Below are positions 9,530 through 18,385 of a DNA stretch of 64,000 nucleotides, piece after piece. How positions within the stretch are numbered: position 1 is the first letter of the stretch; every line of letters begins with the position of its first letter. The DNA is from Ignavibacteriota bacterium. GTDB lineage: Bacteria; Bacteroidota; Ignavibacteria; UBA10030; SZUA-254. The DNA is taken from assembly GCA_025358305.1 (NCBI GenBank), contig JANYJZ010000041.1, positions 1 through 64,000 of the forward strand, written 5' to 3'. A program made the translations under genes and the position numbers. A model generated the notes under the pieces. That model did no database searches and was not told the DNA's origin. It saw nothing but the letters and a program-made list of their open reading frames with translations.

Positions 9530-10575
9530 GCGCCGGTCGGAAATACCTCATCATCCAGACGGCATTTCCCGGCGACGTCGTCCTGACGCTGCCGCTGGCA
9601 CAGTTCCTTCAACGCGCTCAGCCCGACGCGGAGATCCATATGCTCATCGCTCCTCGCTCAGCCGATCTCCTGAGGAACCACCCTGCGGTGCACCGCGCCA
9701 TCCGGTTCGATAAGCGAGGCCGGGACGCAGGCGTCCTGGGGATCCTCAGGCTTTCCGGCATGCTGCGCAAGGAACGCTACGACTGGGCGTTCGTCCCGCA
9801 TCGGTCCTTGCGCAGTGCGCTCGTGGCGTCGCTGTCGCGGATCGGCCGCCGGATCGGATTTGAGACAAGTGCCGGACGGTTCCTTTTGACCGAGACCGTT
9901 CCGTACGTGAAACAGGACCATGAGATCGACAGGAACCTGAGCCTCCTCGGGCCGCTCGGGTTGACGCCGGAGCGCGAGCTCCCCAGGTTGTATCCGCCGA
10001 CGCAGGACGTCCGGCTCGTCGAGGGAGCCTTGCGGGGCTGGCGTCATGCGCCGGAGTTCCCGCTGGTGGCCGTCGCGCCCGGTTCGGTCTGGGCGACGAA
10101 GCGCTGGCTCCCGGAACGCTTCGCGTCGCTTTCGCAGCGACTTGTCGAACAGGGGTTCTCCGTCGTCTTGATCGGCGGGGCGGACGACGTCGAACTCTGC
10201 CGCCGGATCGCGAGCGCCTGCGCCTCCGACCGGGTCATGAGCATGGCCGGCCAGCTCTCGCTCCTCCAGTCGGCCGCGATGATCGCGAAAAGCGTGGTTC
10301 TCGTGACCAATGACAGCGCGCCGATGCATCTTGCGGGCGCCGTCGGCATCCCCGTGATCGCGATCTTCGGAGCGACCGCGCCGTCGTTCGGATTCGCTCC
10401 GACGGGGACTCGGGACCGGATCGTCGAAACGCTGGGCCTGGGTTGCAGGCCCTGCCGGATCCATGGCGGACACCGCTGTCCCATCACGACGTTCAACTGC
10501 ATGAAGAATATCACCGTCGACCGCGTCCTGGCCGAAGTGAGCGCGCTCGTCGGGACGCCGGGAGGTCTGCGGTGA
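9526..10575 (+). CDS. Glycosyltransferase family 9 (lipopolysaccharide heptosyltransferase-like)
   Basis: A GT-B enzyme of the ADP-heptose:LPS heptosyltransferase family. Visible features are KYLIIQTAFPGDVVLTLPLA at the N-terminus, GSVWATKRWLPERFA after the linker, and the donor-site segment VTNDSAPMHLAGAVGIPVIAIFG. The frame has no ATG near the conserved N-terminus; an upstream GTG (9448) lies inside the acyltransferase. The best start is CTG at 9526, forming a CTGA overlap with the preceding stop and preceded by GAGGTG (9515-9520), giving 349 residues. With the acyltransferase it suggests outer-membrane glycolipid synthesis. A segment near the C-terminus is Cys-rich (CRPCRIHGGHRC), as in many family members. 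Confidence 0.82.
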   Translation: MSAGRKYLIIQTAFPGDVVLTLPLAQFLQRAQPDAEIHMLIAPRSADLLRNHPAVHRAIRFDKRGRDAGVLGILRLSGMLRKERYDWAFVPHRSLRSALVASLSRIGRRIGFETSAGRFLLTETVPYVKQDHEIDRNLSLLGPLGLTPERELPRLYPPTQDVRLVEGALRGWRHAPEFPLVAVAPGSVWATKRWLPERFASLSQRLVEQGFSVVLIGGADDVELCRRIASACASDRVMSMAGQLSLLQSAAMIAKSVVLVTNDSAPMHLAGAVGIPVIAIFGATAPSFGFAPTGTRDRIVETLGLGCRPCRIHGGHRCPITTFNCMKNITVDRVLAEVSALVGTPGGLR

Positions 10576-11219
10576 ATCCGAACGGCAAGGCCGAAACGGT
10601 GCTTCTGGGTCCTATGACGTTCACTGCTGAGGCCCTCGACACATGCGCGGCTGCCGTCACCGCTGGCCGAGTGCTTCTCTATCCCACCGATACCATCTAC
10701 GGGCTCGGCTGCGACGCGCTCAATGCCGACGCTGTCCGGCGTGTCTACGAGATCAAACGGCGTCCCGAGACGATGCCGATGATCGTCCTGGTCGGCTCGG
10801 TCGAAGAGGCCCGCGGGCTCGCCTCTGGGATCTCGCCGAAGGTGTCGGAACTTCTCGGGGCCGTCTGGCCGGGCCCATTGACCATCCTCCTGCGGGCGAA
10901 CGCCCGGCTGTACCCATGGCTTTCCGCGGGGTCGGGGAAGATCGGGGTCCGGCTGCCGAAGCACGCGTTCTGCCGGCAGCTCATGGAAGCTTCTCGACGG
11001 CCGCTCCTGTCGACGAGCGCCAACCATTCCGGAGAATCGTACGTCGGCGACATGGATATCCTCCGGGGGATCTTCGAGAAGGAGGTGGACCTCATAGTTG
11101 AATCGGGGAGGCTCCCCGATTCGCTCCCCTCGACGATCGTGGACGGCACCGGCGACGTCCCGCGTCTCGTACGCCAAGGTGCCGTGCCGGAGGCGTCGCT
11201 GCAACGATTCTTTGCGTAG
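10572..11219 (+). CDS. tsaC: Threonylcarbamoyl-AMP synthase (TsaC/YrdC/Sua5 family)
   Basis: A 215-residue YrdC-fold enzyme that makes threonylcarbamoyl-adenylate for t6A37 modification of ANN-decoding tRNAs. Diagnostic elements are LLYPTDTIYGLGCDA, KRRPETMPMIVLV (the KR..PM nucleotide-binding signature), WPGPLTILL, VRLPKHAF and LLSTSANHSGE. The GTG at 10572 forms a GTGA overlap with the glycosyltransferase stop and has GGAGGT at 10561-10566. It is the last gene of the yjbQ-GWxTD-acyltransferase-GT9-tsaC operon. Confidence 0.92.
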   Translation: MNPNGKAETVLLGPMTFTAEALDTCAAAVTAGRVLLYPTDTIYGLGCDALNADAVRRVYEIKRRPETMPMIVLVGSVEEARGLASGISPKVSELLGAVWPGPLTILLRANARLYPWLSAGSGKIGVRLPKHAFCRQLMEASRRPLLSTSANHSGESYVGDMDILRGIFEKEVDLIVESGRLPDSLPSTIVDGTGDVPRLVRQGAVPEASLQRFFA

Positions 11220-11239
11220 TCCGGAAGATGGCTTTTTGC

Positions 11240-11268
11240 TTGAAACTGACGAGAGAAATTACTACATT
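11240..11268 (+). promoter_or_regulatory. Candidate sigma70-type promoter for tRNA-Arg
   Basis: TTGAAA (11240-11245), a 17-nt spacer and TACATT (11263-11268) lie about 80 nt upstream of the tRNA. Five of six and four of six bases match the consensus. The TPR gene downstream may share the transcript. Confidence 0.5.
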
Positions 11269-11349
11269 AAAAGCACCTAAAAACCGGTAAAATTTTCCAC
11301 ATCGCGCTGTCCATTCCGGACGTCTGATGTGGAGGAATCGGTCTCAACT

Positions 11350-11423
11350 GCGCCCGTAGCTCAGCTGGATAGAGCGACAGCCTCCGGAGCTGTAGGCCGG
11401 GCGTTCGAATCGCCCCGGGCGCA
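11350..11423 (+). tRNA. tRNA-Arg, anticodon CCG
   Basis: A 74-nt cloverleaf: acceptor GCGCCCG pairs with CGGGCGC, discriminator A; the anticodon arm is ACAGC-CTCCGGA-GCTGT, giving anticodon CCG for CGG codons; the T arm is GGGCG-TTCGAAT-CGCCC. The 3' CCA is not encoded. The D-arm region TAGCTCAGCTGGATAGAGC is canonical. Confidence 0.97.
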
Positions 11424-11452
11424 CTCACTCGATAAAAGGAACACACTCGGAC

Positions 11453-12157
11453 ATGCTGACACCCAAGAAGAAGATCTCGAAGAAGGAAATCAAAGAGGAC
11501 GCGCTCCTGACCGCCTATGCGGGCGCGACCACCTACTACTACGAGAACAAGAAGATGGTCCACTACGCGCTGACGGGCCTCGTCGTCGCGATCATCGGCA
11601 TCCTCATCTTCGTGAACAACCGCAAGGCGAGCAACGAAAAGGCCCAGCTCGAGTTCGCCAAGGTCTACTCGCTCTACGATGCGGCATCGACCGAAAAGTC
11701 GCAGTTCACCGCGGCGATCAACGGGAAGCCCGAGCAGGGGATCATCGGATTGAAGGCCATCGTCGACAACTACGGCTCCACCGAGGCGGGCGAGATCGCG
11801 CGGTTCTACCTCGCGAACTCCTACTTCCAGCTCGGCCAGTACGACGACGCGCTGAAGCAGTACGAGGACTTCAGCGGGAGCGACCCGCTCCTCAGAGCGT
11901 CGGCGATCGCCGGCATTGGCGGATGCTATGAAGGCAAAAAGGATTTCAGCAAGGCCGCCCCCCAGTTCGAGAAGGCCGCCGGCGTCCTGGCGACGAACGC
12001 GAACACCCCGGAGTACCTCAACTCCGCGGCGCGGTGCTACGGCCTCTCCGGCGACAAGAGCAAGGCGATCACGCTCCTCAAGCAGCTCAAGAAGGACTTT
12101 CCGACCTCGCAGTACGCACGGGATGCAGATCGGTTTATCAGCCAGTTCTCCGTTTGA
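11453..12157 (+). CDS. Membrane-anchored TPR protein
   Basis: A 234-residue protein with a basic N-terminus, one membrane helix (about residues 40-58, YALTGLVVAIIGILIFV) and an extracytoplasmic C-terminus made of tetratricopeptide-like helical repeats (GEIARFYLANSYFQLGQYDDALKQY, then two more). The arrangement resembles YfgM-like or BamD-like periplasmic TPR proteins that assist envelope protein folding. A specific function cannot be assigned. It begins 30 nt after the tRNA and is closed by a strong terminator. Confidence 0.8.
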   Translation: MLTPKKKISKKEIKEDALLTAYAGATTYYYENKKMVHYALTGLVVAIIGILIFVNNRKASNEKAQLEFAKVYSLYDAASTEKSQFTAAINGKPEQGIIGLKAIVDNYGSTEAGEIARFYLANSYFQLGQYDDALKQYEDFSGSDPLLRASAIAGIGGCYEGKKDFSKAAPQFEKAAGVLATNANTPEYLNSAARCYGLSGDKSKAITLLKQLKKDFPTSQYARDADRFISQFSV

Positions 12158-12177
12158 TGGTGTACGGCATGCACTAG

Positions 12178-12214
12178 AAGACCCATTCTCGTTGTCAGAA
12201 TGGGTCTTTTCTTT
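12178..12214 (+). terminator. Intrinsic terminator after the TPR gene
   Basis: A perfect 12-bp stem AAGACCCATTCT/AGAATGGGTCTT with a 7-nt loop is followed by TTCTTTTCTCTT, 20 nt after the stop codon. Confidence 0.88.
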
Positions 12215-12260
12215 TCTCTTGGTCGCTGACACTTCTCCTTATGGAATGACCGGTTCGTAG

Positions 12261-13610
12261 ATGAAGCTTGCCATCCGAAAGACACTGGCCCGGGACATCA
12301 TGCAGATCGCCACTCCCGCGATCGCTGGATTGTCGTCGCAAATGGTGGTCTCCATCGTCAACACCGCCATGGTCGGACGCCTCGAGCACACGCAGATCCA
12401 GCTGGCGGCCATGGGCCTGGGGTTTCTCGGCAACATGGCCATCACGAGCCTCTTCTCCTCCCTGAGCACCGGCACGCACGTGCTCGTCTCCCGGCGGCAC
12501 GGCGAAGGGAACCCGGTCGGGGTGGGGGAGGTCCTGAACAACTCGCTTCTCATCTGCACGCTCCTCGGCATCGTCTTCGGCGTGATCGGGTACCTCTTCT
12601 CGTACGACATCATCAATTTCTTCTCGAACGACGCCGAGGTGACCAAGGCGGGAGCCGCATACATGCGCTACCTCTTCTTCGGGCTCCCGTTCTTCCTGGC
12701 GATCGTTTCGTACCGGGGGTTCTTCTTCGGGATCGGCCATACGAAGGTGTTCATGTTCTCCGCCATTATCATCAACATCTTCAACATCATCTTCAACTAT
12801 CTTTTCATCTTCGGGGCGTTCGGTTTTCCCCGAATGGAGCTCGCGGGGGCTGGTATCGGCTCGTCGGTGAGCATGTTCCTGGGGACGATCTTCTTCGTGT
12901 TCGTAACATTTATCGGGGATTATCGAAAACAGTATAAATACTACTCGCATTTCAGGATCTCAAAGGACGTGATCTCGCAGATCGTGAAGATCTCCCTGCC
13001 GGTCTCGCTCCAGAACATCCTGATCCTGCTGGGGTTCTTGTCGTTCGTCGCCATCACCGGGATTATCGGCACGGTGGAACAGGCGGCGACGAACGTCGTC
13101 ATCAGCGCGCTCTTCATATCGATGATGCCCTGCTTCGGCTTCGGCATTGCAGCGCAAACGCTCGTCGGGCAGTCGCTCGGGAAGGGAAAGATCGATCTGG
13201 CGCATTCCTACGGATTTGAGACGGCGAAGCTCGGCACGATCTTCACGATCGTGATCGGCGCCATCTTCGTGCTCGTCCCCGACGCGGTCCTCATCGTCAT
13301 TACGACGAACGACTCCGTCATCGCCGTGGCGCGCCCCATCCTCCAGATCGCGGGGGTCGCGCAGATCTTCTACGGCGCCGGGATCATCTTCGCGAACGCC
13401 CTCCAGGCCGGCGGCGCGACCGTCTACGTCATGCTCGTGGAGGTCGTGACGCACTGGATCATCTTTCTTCCGCTCTCCTACCTGTTCGGCGTGACCTTAG
13501 GGTGGGGTCTCTTGGGCGCGTGGCTCGCGCTCCCGGTCTACATCATCACGTACACGTCGCTGAATTACATGAAGTTCCGGTCTCGGAACTGGATATCGGT
13601 CAAGCTCTAA
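12261..13610 (+). CDS. MATE family efflux transporter
   Basis: A 449-residue integral membrane protein with about 12 hydrophobic helices arranged as two related halves. MATE (MatE) family signatures include QIATPAIAGLSSQMVVSIVNTAMVGRL in helix 1, a repeated equivalent (ISLPVSLQNILILLGFLSF) at the start of the second half, and FGFGIAAQTLVGQSLGKGK. These transporters use Na+ or H+ gradients to export cationic compounds or metabolites; the substrate here is unknown. It follows a terminator and is 10 nt upstream of a SpoIIE-type phosphatase gene, so the two may be co-transcribed. Confidence 0.9.
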   Translation: MKLAIRKTLARDIMQIATPAIAGLSSQMVVSIVNTAMVGRLEHTQIQLAAMGLGFLGNMAITSLFSSLSTGTHVLVSRRHGEGNPVGVGEVLNNSLLICTLLGIVFGVIGYLFSYDIINFFSNDAEVTKAGAAYMRYLFFGLPFFLAIVSYRGFFFGIGHTKVFMFSAIIINIFNIIFNYLFIFGAFGFPRMELAGAGIGSSVSMFLGTIFFVFVTFIGDYRKQYKYYSHFRISKDVISQIVKISLPVSLQNILILLGFLSFVAITGIIGTVEQAATNVVISALFISMMPCFGFGIAAQTLVGQSLGKGKIDLAHSYGFETAKLGTIFTIVIGAIFVLVPDAVLIVITTNDSVIAVARPILQIAGVAQIFYGAGIIFANALQAGGATVYVMLVEVVTHWIIFLPLSYLFGVTLGWGLLGAWLALPVYIITYTSLNYMKFRSRNWISVKL

Positions 13611-13620
13611 AGCGCCCCTG

Positions 13621-15750
13621 ATGAACGTCTCGCACCTACGGTCCAAACTGAAGAAGGCGCTCCTGCTTGCGGGGGTGTGCTTCTTCTTCCTTGCGAAGTT
13701 CGGCGTCGACATCATCACGACGACCGGCGGCTTCGAGGCGGGCTGGCTCGACGTCGCCCGGCAGCTCTTCGCGGTGGCGGGGTTCATCTCGCTTTACTTC
13801 CTCATCGAGTCGTCGTGGAAGCGGGAACAGGGCCCGGTGCGGAAGCTCGGGTTCGCGCTCGTCCTGACGCTCGTCGTCGGCGCGGCGACCCTGTGCCTCT
13901 CGCTTGTCACCTCCGACGGGTTCGACACCAAGGGCATGACCCTGACGCCCTTGGGGTTTGACGCCGTCGTCCTGTCGAACATGTACGGCGTGGTGATCGG
14001 GACGCTCAACATCATCATCCTCCTCATCCTCCGGGACATCATCCTGTCGAAGCGCAAGAAGGGGACCAGGAGGAACTTCCTCATCGTCCTGGGGCTCATG
14101 TTCGCGACGATCGTTTCGACTCTCCCCCTGCGTCCGCTCGAACAGAGCACCATCACGATAATCATCTTTGCGCTCATGATGCTCGCGATCTTCGTGAACT
14201 CCTTCCGGCTCTCCTGGATCGTCTATTTGACCAAGCGGGAGAAGCTCATCAGCATCGCCTACGGGTTCGTCCTGTTCGTCGCTTTCATCGTGCTCTACAT
14301 CTTCACCGTGAGCGAGAGCTACTTCCTGGGACAGGCGCTCAGGTTCTACTCGCGACAGCTCACCTCGTTCATCGCGTCGGTCGAGATGTTCGCGATCATC
14401 TATTTCGGGATGACGTTCATCAGCACCCTCTTCCATCTGCCGACCGCCGAAGCGTTCGACCGCAAGACGACCGAGGTCTCCTCGCTCCATAACTTGAGCC
14501 GCCTCGTCACCCAGGTGTTCGACTTCAACGAGCTCATCGATCTCGTGACGAAGATGACCTTGGAGGTCTGCGAGGCAAAGAGCGCCTGGCTGGAGATCCT
14601 TGCGGAGCCCCCGGCGCCGACCTCCCGGCCGCTCCTCGACCAATCGGCCGGACTGCGCGCGCCGGCGATGATGGCCCTGCAGAATATGTCCCAGGAGGAC
14701 ACGGCCCTCATCCTCCAGGGGGACGGCGTCACCTTGCGGAAGCTCGCGATCGAGTCTCGCAAGCCCGTCGTCATCGACCGGGTCCGGTCCGATAAGCGCC
14801 TCGCGCATCTCGTCTCGGCGAAGACGAAGATCGATTCCATGGTCGTCGTTCCGCTGGTCTCCCACACGGGCGTCATTGGCGTCCTCTACGCGACGAAGGA
14901 GATGGAGTACGGGTTCGACAAGGAAGACGTCGACCTCATCTCGGCATTCGCCGACCAGGCGACGATCGCCATCGAGAACTCGCGGCTGATCGAGAAGTCC
15001 CTCGAACGCGAACGGCTCATGCGCGAGATGATGCTCGCCCAGGAGATGCAGCGCAAGCTCCTCCCCCAACAGCTCCCGTCGTTGACCCAGGTCGGCCTGG
15101 AGGCGCTCTCGACGCCCGCGTTCGAAGTGGGAGGGGATTATTACGATTTTGCCATGCTCGACGAACATCACTTGGGCGTCCTGGTGGGGGACGTCTCCGG
15201 GAAGGGCGTGTCGGCGGCGTTCTACATGGCGGAGATGAAGGGTATCTTCCAGTCCTTGGGGAAGATCTACCGGTCCCCGAGCGAGTTCCTCGCGAAGGCC
15301 CACGACGCCCTGGTCGGCACGATCGACCGCAGAAGCTTCATCAGTCTCATGTACGGCGTCCTCGATTTGCGGAGCGGGATCATGACCGTCGCGCGCGCGG
15401 GGCACTGTCCGATGCTTTTCGTCTCGGACGGCAAGGCGGAATACATCAAGCCGACCGGCCTGGGGCTCGGGATGGGATCGAGCGAGTTCTTCGCCAAGAC
15501 CATCGCCGAGCAGCGGATCCAGCTGCGCAAGGGCGACACCGTGATCTTCTACACCGACGGGGTGACCGAAGCGCACACGAAGAACGGCGAAGAGTTCGGC
15601 TACGATCTCCTTCTCGACGTGGCCAGGGAAGCGGGCCATCGGTCCGCCCTCGAGGTCCGCGACGCCATCATCATGGCGGTCGATACGCATATGGAGCATG
15701 AAGCGCCAGAGGACGATCTGACGATCGTCGTGCTCAAATGGCTTCAATAA
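13621..15750 (+). CDS. Membrane-bound GAF-SpoIIE (PP2C-type) protein phosphatase
   Basis: A 709-residue regulator. Residues ~10-270 hold seven or so hydrophobic segments, ~275-455 a GAF sensory domain, and ~470-709 a SpoIIE/RsbU-type Mn-dependent phosphatase with the metal motifs EVGGDYYDF (~502), GDVSGKGVSAAF (~524), FYTDGVTEA (~643) and EDDLTIVVLKW at the end. By family knowledge it dephosphorylates a STAS anti-sigma antagonist in response to an envelope or intracellular signal; such an antagonist is the next gene. A coiled linker (LIEKSLERERLMREMML) joins GAF to phosphatase. Confidence 0.9.
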   Translation: MNVSHLRSKLKKALLLAGVCFFFLAKFGVDIITTTGGFEAGWLDVARQLFAVAGFISLYFLIESSWKREQGPVRKLGFALVLTLVVGAATLCLSLVTSDGFDTKGMTLTPLGFDAVVLSNMYGVVIGTLNIIILLILRDIILSKRKKGTRRNFLIVLGLMFATIVSTLPLRPLEQSTITIIIFALMMLAIFVNSFRLSWIVYLTKREKLISIAYGFVLFVAFIVLYIFTVSESYFLGQALRFYSRQLTSFIASVEMFAIIYFGMTFISTLFHLPTAEAFDRKTTEVSSLHNLSRLVTQVFDFNELIDLVTKMTLEVCEAKSAWLEILAEPPAPTSRPLLDQSAGLRAPAMMALQNMSQEDTALILQGDGVTLRKLAIESRKPVVIDRVRSDKRLAHLVSAKTKIDSMVVVPLVSHTGVIGVLYATKEMEYGFDKEDVDLISAFADQATIAIENSRLIEKSLERERLMREMMLAQEMQRKLLPQQLPSLTQVGLEALSTPAFEVGGDYYDFAMLDEHHLGVLVGDVSGKGVSAAFYMAEMKGIFQSLGKIYRSPSEFLAKAHDALVGTIDRRSFISLMYGVLDLRSGIMTVARAGHCPMLFVSDGKAEYIKPTGLGLGMGSSEFFAKTIAEQRIQLRKGDTVIFYTDGVTEAHTKNGEEFGYDLLLDVAREAGHRSALEVRDAIIMAVDTHMEHEAPEDDLTIVVLKWLQ

Positions 15751-15789
15751 GTATCATCATTCACCACAGTACAAACCGGAGAACGCATC

Positions 15790-16146
15790 ATGAGTACTTT
15801 TAAGATCGACGTCAGGGAATCGAGCAACATTCAGGTCCTGGACCTGAAGGGGTATCTCGACGCCCACACGGCCCCCGATCTCGAGAAGGCCTTCCAGGGC
15901 CTCCTCGACGGCCAGAAATACAGGATCGTCGTCAATTGCAAGGACCTCACGTACATCTCGAGCGCCGGTCTGGGCGTGTTCATGGCGTACATCGAGGATG
16001 TCCGGAAGAACGACGGCGACATCAAGTTGTCGAACATGTCGTCGAAGGTCTACAACGTGTTCGACCTTCTGGGCTTCCCGCTCCTCTACGACATCACGAA
16101 GGATGAGTCCGAAGCGCTAAAGAAGTTCCAGACGGGAGCGAAGTAG
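15790..16146 (+). CDS. STAS-domain anti-sigma factor antagonist (SpoIIAA/RsbV-like)
   Basis: A 118-residue single STAS domain with the phospho-acceptor motif LTYISSAGLGVF (Ser57/Ser58) and the usual N-terminal IQVLDLKGYLDAHTAPDLE strand-helix. In partner switching the unphosphorylated form binds the anti-sigma kinase and frees its target. Its position between a PP2C phosphatase and an RsbW-like kinase gene makes it their likely shared substrate. The ATG follows a CCGGAGAACG ribosome-binding region. Confidence 0.92.
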   Translation: MSTFKIDVRESSNIQVLDLKGYLDAHTAPDLEKAFQGLLDGQKYRIVVNCKDLTYISSAGLGVFMAYIEDVRKNDGDIKLSNMSSKVYNVFDLLGFPLLYDITKDESEALKKFQTGAK

Positions 16147-16190
16147 CCTCCGTCCATGATATCTTTGTCATTACACTGAAAGCGACCATT

Positions 16191-16613
16191 TTGGAACTGA
16201 AAATACAAAGTCAGACAGAGAAGCTCAGCTTCGTCCGGGAGTTCGTCTCCGAAGCGGCCAGGAAGTTCGGGTTCGACGAGGAGACCGTGAGCAAGATCGC
16301 CCTCGCCGTCGATGAGGCGTGTACGAACGTCATCAAGCATTCGTACAACTACGCGACGAACAAGGAGATCGAGATCAACATCGTGACGAAGAAGTCCATC
16401 TTCGAGGTGGTCATCGTTCACCAGGGAAAGTCCTTCGATCCGGCCGCCGTGAAGGCCCCCGACATGAAGGAATACCTGAGCCATTACCGCCGGGGAGGCC
16501 TCGGCATGCATCTCATGCGCTCCCTCATGGACGGCGTGGAGTACAAGACGTCGAAGGATCAGAAGAACGAGGTGCACCTCACGAAGCGCCTCCCCGCAAG
16601 CATCGCCCGGTAG
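16191..16613 (+). CDS. RsbW/SpoIIAB-like serine kinase (HATPase_c_2), G1 box altered
   Basis: A 140-residue GHKL ATPase of the anti-sigma kinase family. The N box is clear (ALAVDEACTNVIKHSYN), as is the G2 glycine loop (RRGGLGMHLMRSLMDGVEY). The G1 box normally reads DxGxGFDP; here it is VHQGKSFDP, so the adenine-contacting Asp is His and one Gly is Ser. Nucleotide binding may be weakened, or the protein may act mainly as a binding partner. It should phosphorylate or sequester the STAS protein upstream. The start is TTG at 16191, with an in-frame ATT just before it; no strong ribosome-binding site is visible. Confidence 0.82.
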   Translation: MELKIQSQTEKLSFVREFVSEAARKFGFDEETVSKIALAVDEACTNVIKHSYNYATNKEIEINIVTKKSIFEVVIVHQGKSFDPAAVKAPDMKEYLSHYRRGGLGMHLMRSLMDGVEYKTSKDQKNEVHLTKRLPASIAR

Positions 16614-16618
16614 CACCC

Positions 16619-18385
16619 GTGCCCAAGAGCGTGAATCCGAAAACCCCCACCCGATCCCTTCCCCGGGACCGGCGCACGGCCACCGAGAGCCGCTTTGACC
16701 TCTCCTCCTTGTTCGAATTCAGTTCCATCATCAACGCCTCGCTCGATTTGAAGTTCATCCTGGGGCACTTTCTCCTGACGATCATGGGGAAGCTCCTTTC
16801 CCTCAGGGGGATCGTCCTGTTGCGGACCGACGGGGGCGCATACCGCGTCGAGACCGTGAAGGGTTTGAGCGCGGAACTCCTCGGATCATCGCGGGCCATC
16901 CGTAGCGTCCCGAACCGCATTCTCCTTCTCACTCCCGCGCTCGTGAAGAAGCACCCGTGGATGGGGTTCTTCCGCGAGTTGGGGATCGTCCTTGTGGTGC
17001 CATTGACGGCGAACGGCAAGGTCCTGGGGCTCGCCGGGTTCGCACCGTCAAGCGTCCGGGCGACGCTCTCGCGCGTCGAAACGACCTACCTTCGGTCCCT
17101 GGCCAACATCGCCGCCTCCGCCGTCGCCAAGGGGCTCGTTATCGCGGAGCTCGAGCAGAGCAACCGCCGCTTGAGCAGCAAGATCCAGGAACTCAACACA
17201 CTGTTCGAGCTCGGGAAGGAATTCAACTCCGTCCTGGACGCCGAACGCCTCATCAAGCTCCTTATGTTCTCTGTCATGGGCCAGATCGGCGCCAACCGGT
17301 ACGCCCTGTGCCTCCTTGTCGACGCGAAGATGTCGGTGGTCTCCTCGCGGCTCACCAATGAACTCCATGAGGGGGTCTGCGCCGAGTTCGACCGCCTCGC
17401 ATCACCCACGCTCGTCGCGTCGATGCGCAGGAAGCGCGACGTTCAAACGCGTGACGCGCTCACATCCGCCGGGATCGAACTCCTGGTGCCGCTCATGCTC
17501 CAGGGTGAGACCAAGGGCGTCCTCGGGCTCGGGAAGAAGCTCCAGGGGGGCGAGTACACCCCTTCGGACATGGAATTTCTCGCCTCGCTCGGGAACCTCG
17601 CCATCATCTCGATCGAGAACGCGCGGTTGTTCCAAGAAGCGATTGAGCGCCAGAAGCTCGAGGACGAGCTTCTCATCGCGAAGCAGATCCAGCGGGGGCT
17701 CCTCCCGGCGAGCCTGCCGTCGATCCCGCACTGCGCCATCGCGGCCGTCAATATCTCCTCGAAGCAGGTCGGAGGGGACTACTACGACGTCATCGCCTTG
17801 GAACGGGACCGGTTCGTCATCGCGATCGGGGACGTCTCCGGCAAGGGTGCGCCGGCGTCGCTCCTCATGGCGAACCTCCAGGCTGCCATCCGCGCGCTCG
17901 TGCCCTTGGGGCTGTCGCTCTCCGAGCTGACGAAACGCGTCAACGACCTCCTGTGCGACAATACCGGCGGGGAGCGCTTCATCACCTTTTTCTGGGGCAT
18001 CCTCGACGTCCCGGCCCGGACATTCCGCTATGTCAGCGCCGGGCATAATCCGCCGATCCTGTTCCGGAAGGACGGTTCCCGGGAGCTCCTCGACAAGGGA
18101 GGCCTCATCCTGGGCATCATGAAGGAGGCCGGCCCGTACGAGGAGGGCATGGTGAGCTTGGGGGAGGACGACATGCTCTTTCTCTACACCGACGGCGTCA
18201 GCGAGTCGATGAGCGCGGAAGGGGAGGAGTGGACCGAGGAGAAGCTCGAAGCCCTCGTCGGGTCGCACCTCCAGGACACGCCGCACGAATCGATCGAGCG
18301 CGTCACGGCCGCGGTGAAACACCACAGCCGCAATGCGCCGCAGTCGGACGACATCACGATGGTGGTGCTGAAATGGAAGCGATGA
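16619..18385 (+). CDS. Cytoplasmic dual-GAF SpoIIE-type protein phosphatase
   Basis: A 588-residue regulator with no membrane segments. Two GAF-like domains (~45-170 and ~195-350) precede a SpoIIE/RsbU phosphatase (~355-588) with GGDYYDVI (~385), GDVSGKGAPASLLMA, YVSAGHNPPILFR, LYTDGVSES (~522) and SDDITMVVLKWK. The GTG at 16619, five bases after the kinase stop, is chosen because residues encoded further upstream are only out-of-frame kinase sequence. It is a second phosphatase for the same partner-switching module, presumably responding to a soluble cue rather than the membrane signal sensed by the first one. Confidence 0.88.
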   Translation: MPKSVNPKTPTRSLPRDRRTATESRFDLSSLFEFSSIINASLDLKFILGHFLLTIMGKLLSLRGIVLLRTDGGAYRVETVKGLSAELLGSSRAIRSVPNRILLLTPALVKKHPWMGFFRELGIVLVVPLTANGKVLGLAGFAPSSVRATLSRVETTYLRSLANIAASAVAKGLVIAELEQSNRRLSSKIQELNTLFELGKEFNSVLDAERLIKLLMFSVMGQIGANRYALCLLVDAKMSVVSSRLTNELHEGVCAEFDRLASPTLVASMRRKRDVQTRDALTSAGIELLVPLMLQGETKGVLGLGKKLQGGEYTPSDMEFLASLGNLAIISIENARLFQEAIERQKLEDELLIAKQIQRGLLPASLPSIPHCAIAAVNISSKQVGGDYYDVIALERDRFVIAIGDVSGKGAPASLLMANLQAAIRALVPLGLSLSELTKRVNDLLCDNTGGERFITFFWGILDVPARTFRYVSAGHNPPILFRKDGSRELLDKGGLILGIMKEAGPYEEGMVSLGEDDMLFLYTDGVSESMSAEGEEWTEEKLEALVGSHLQDTPHESIERVTAAVKHHSRNAPQSDDITMVVLKWKR

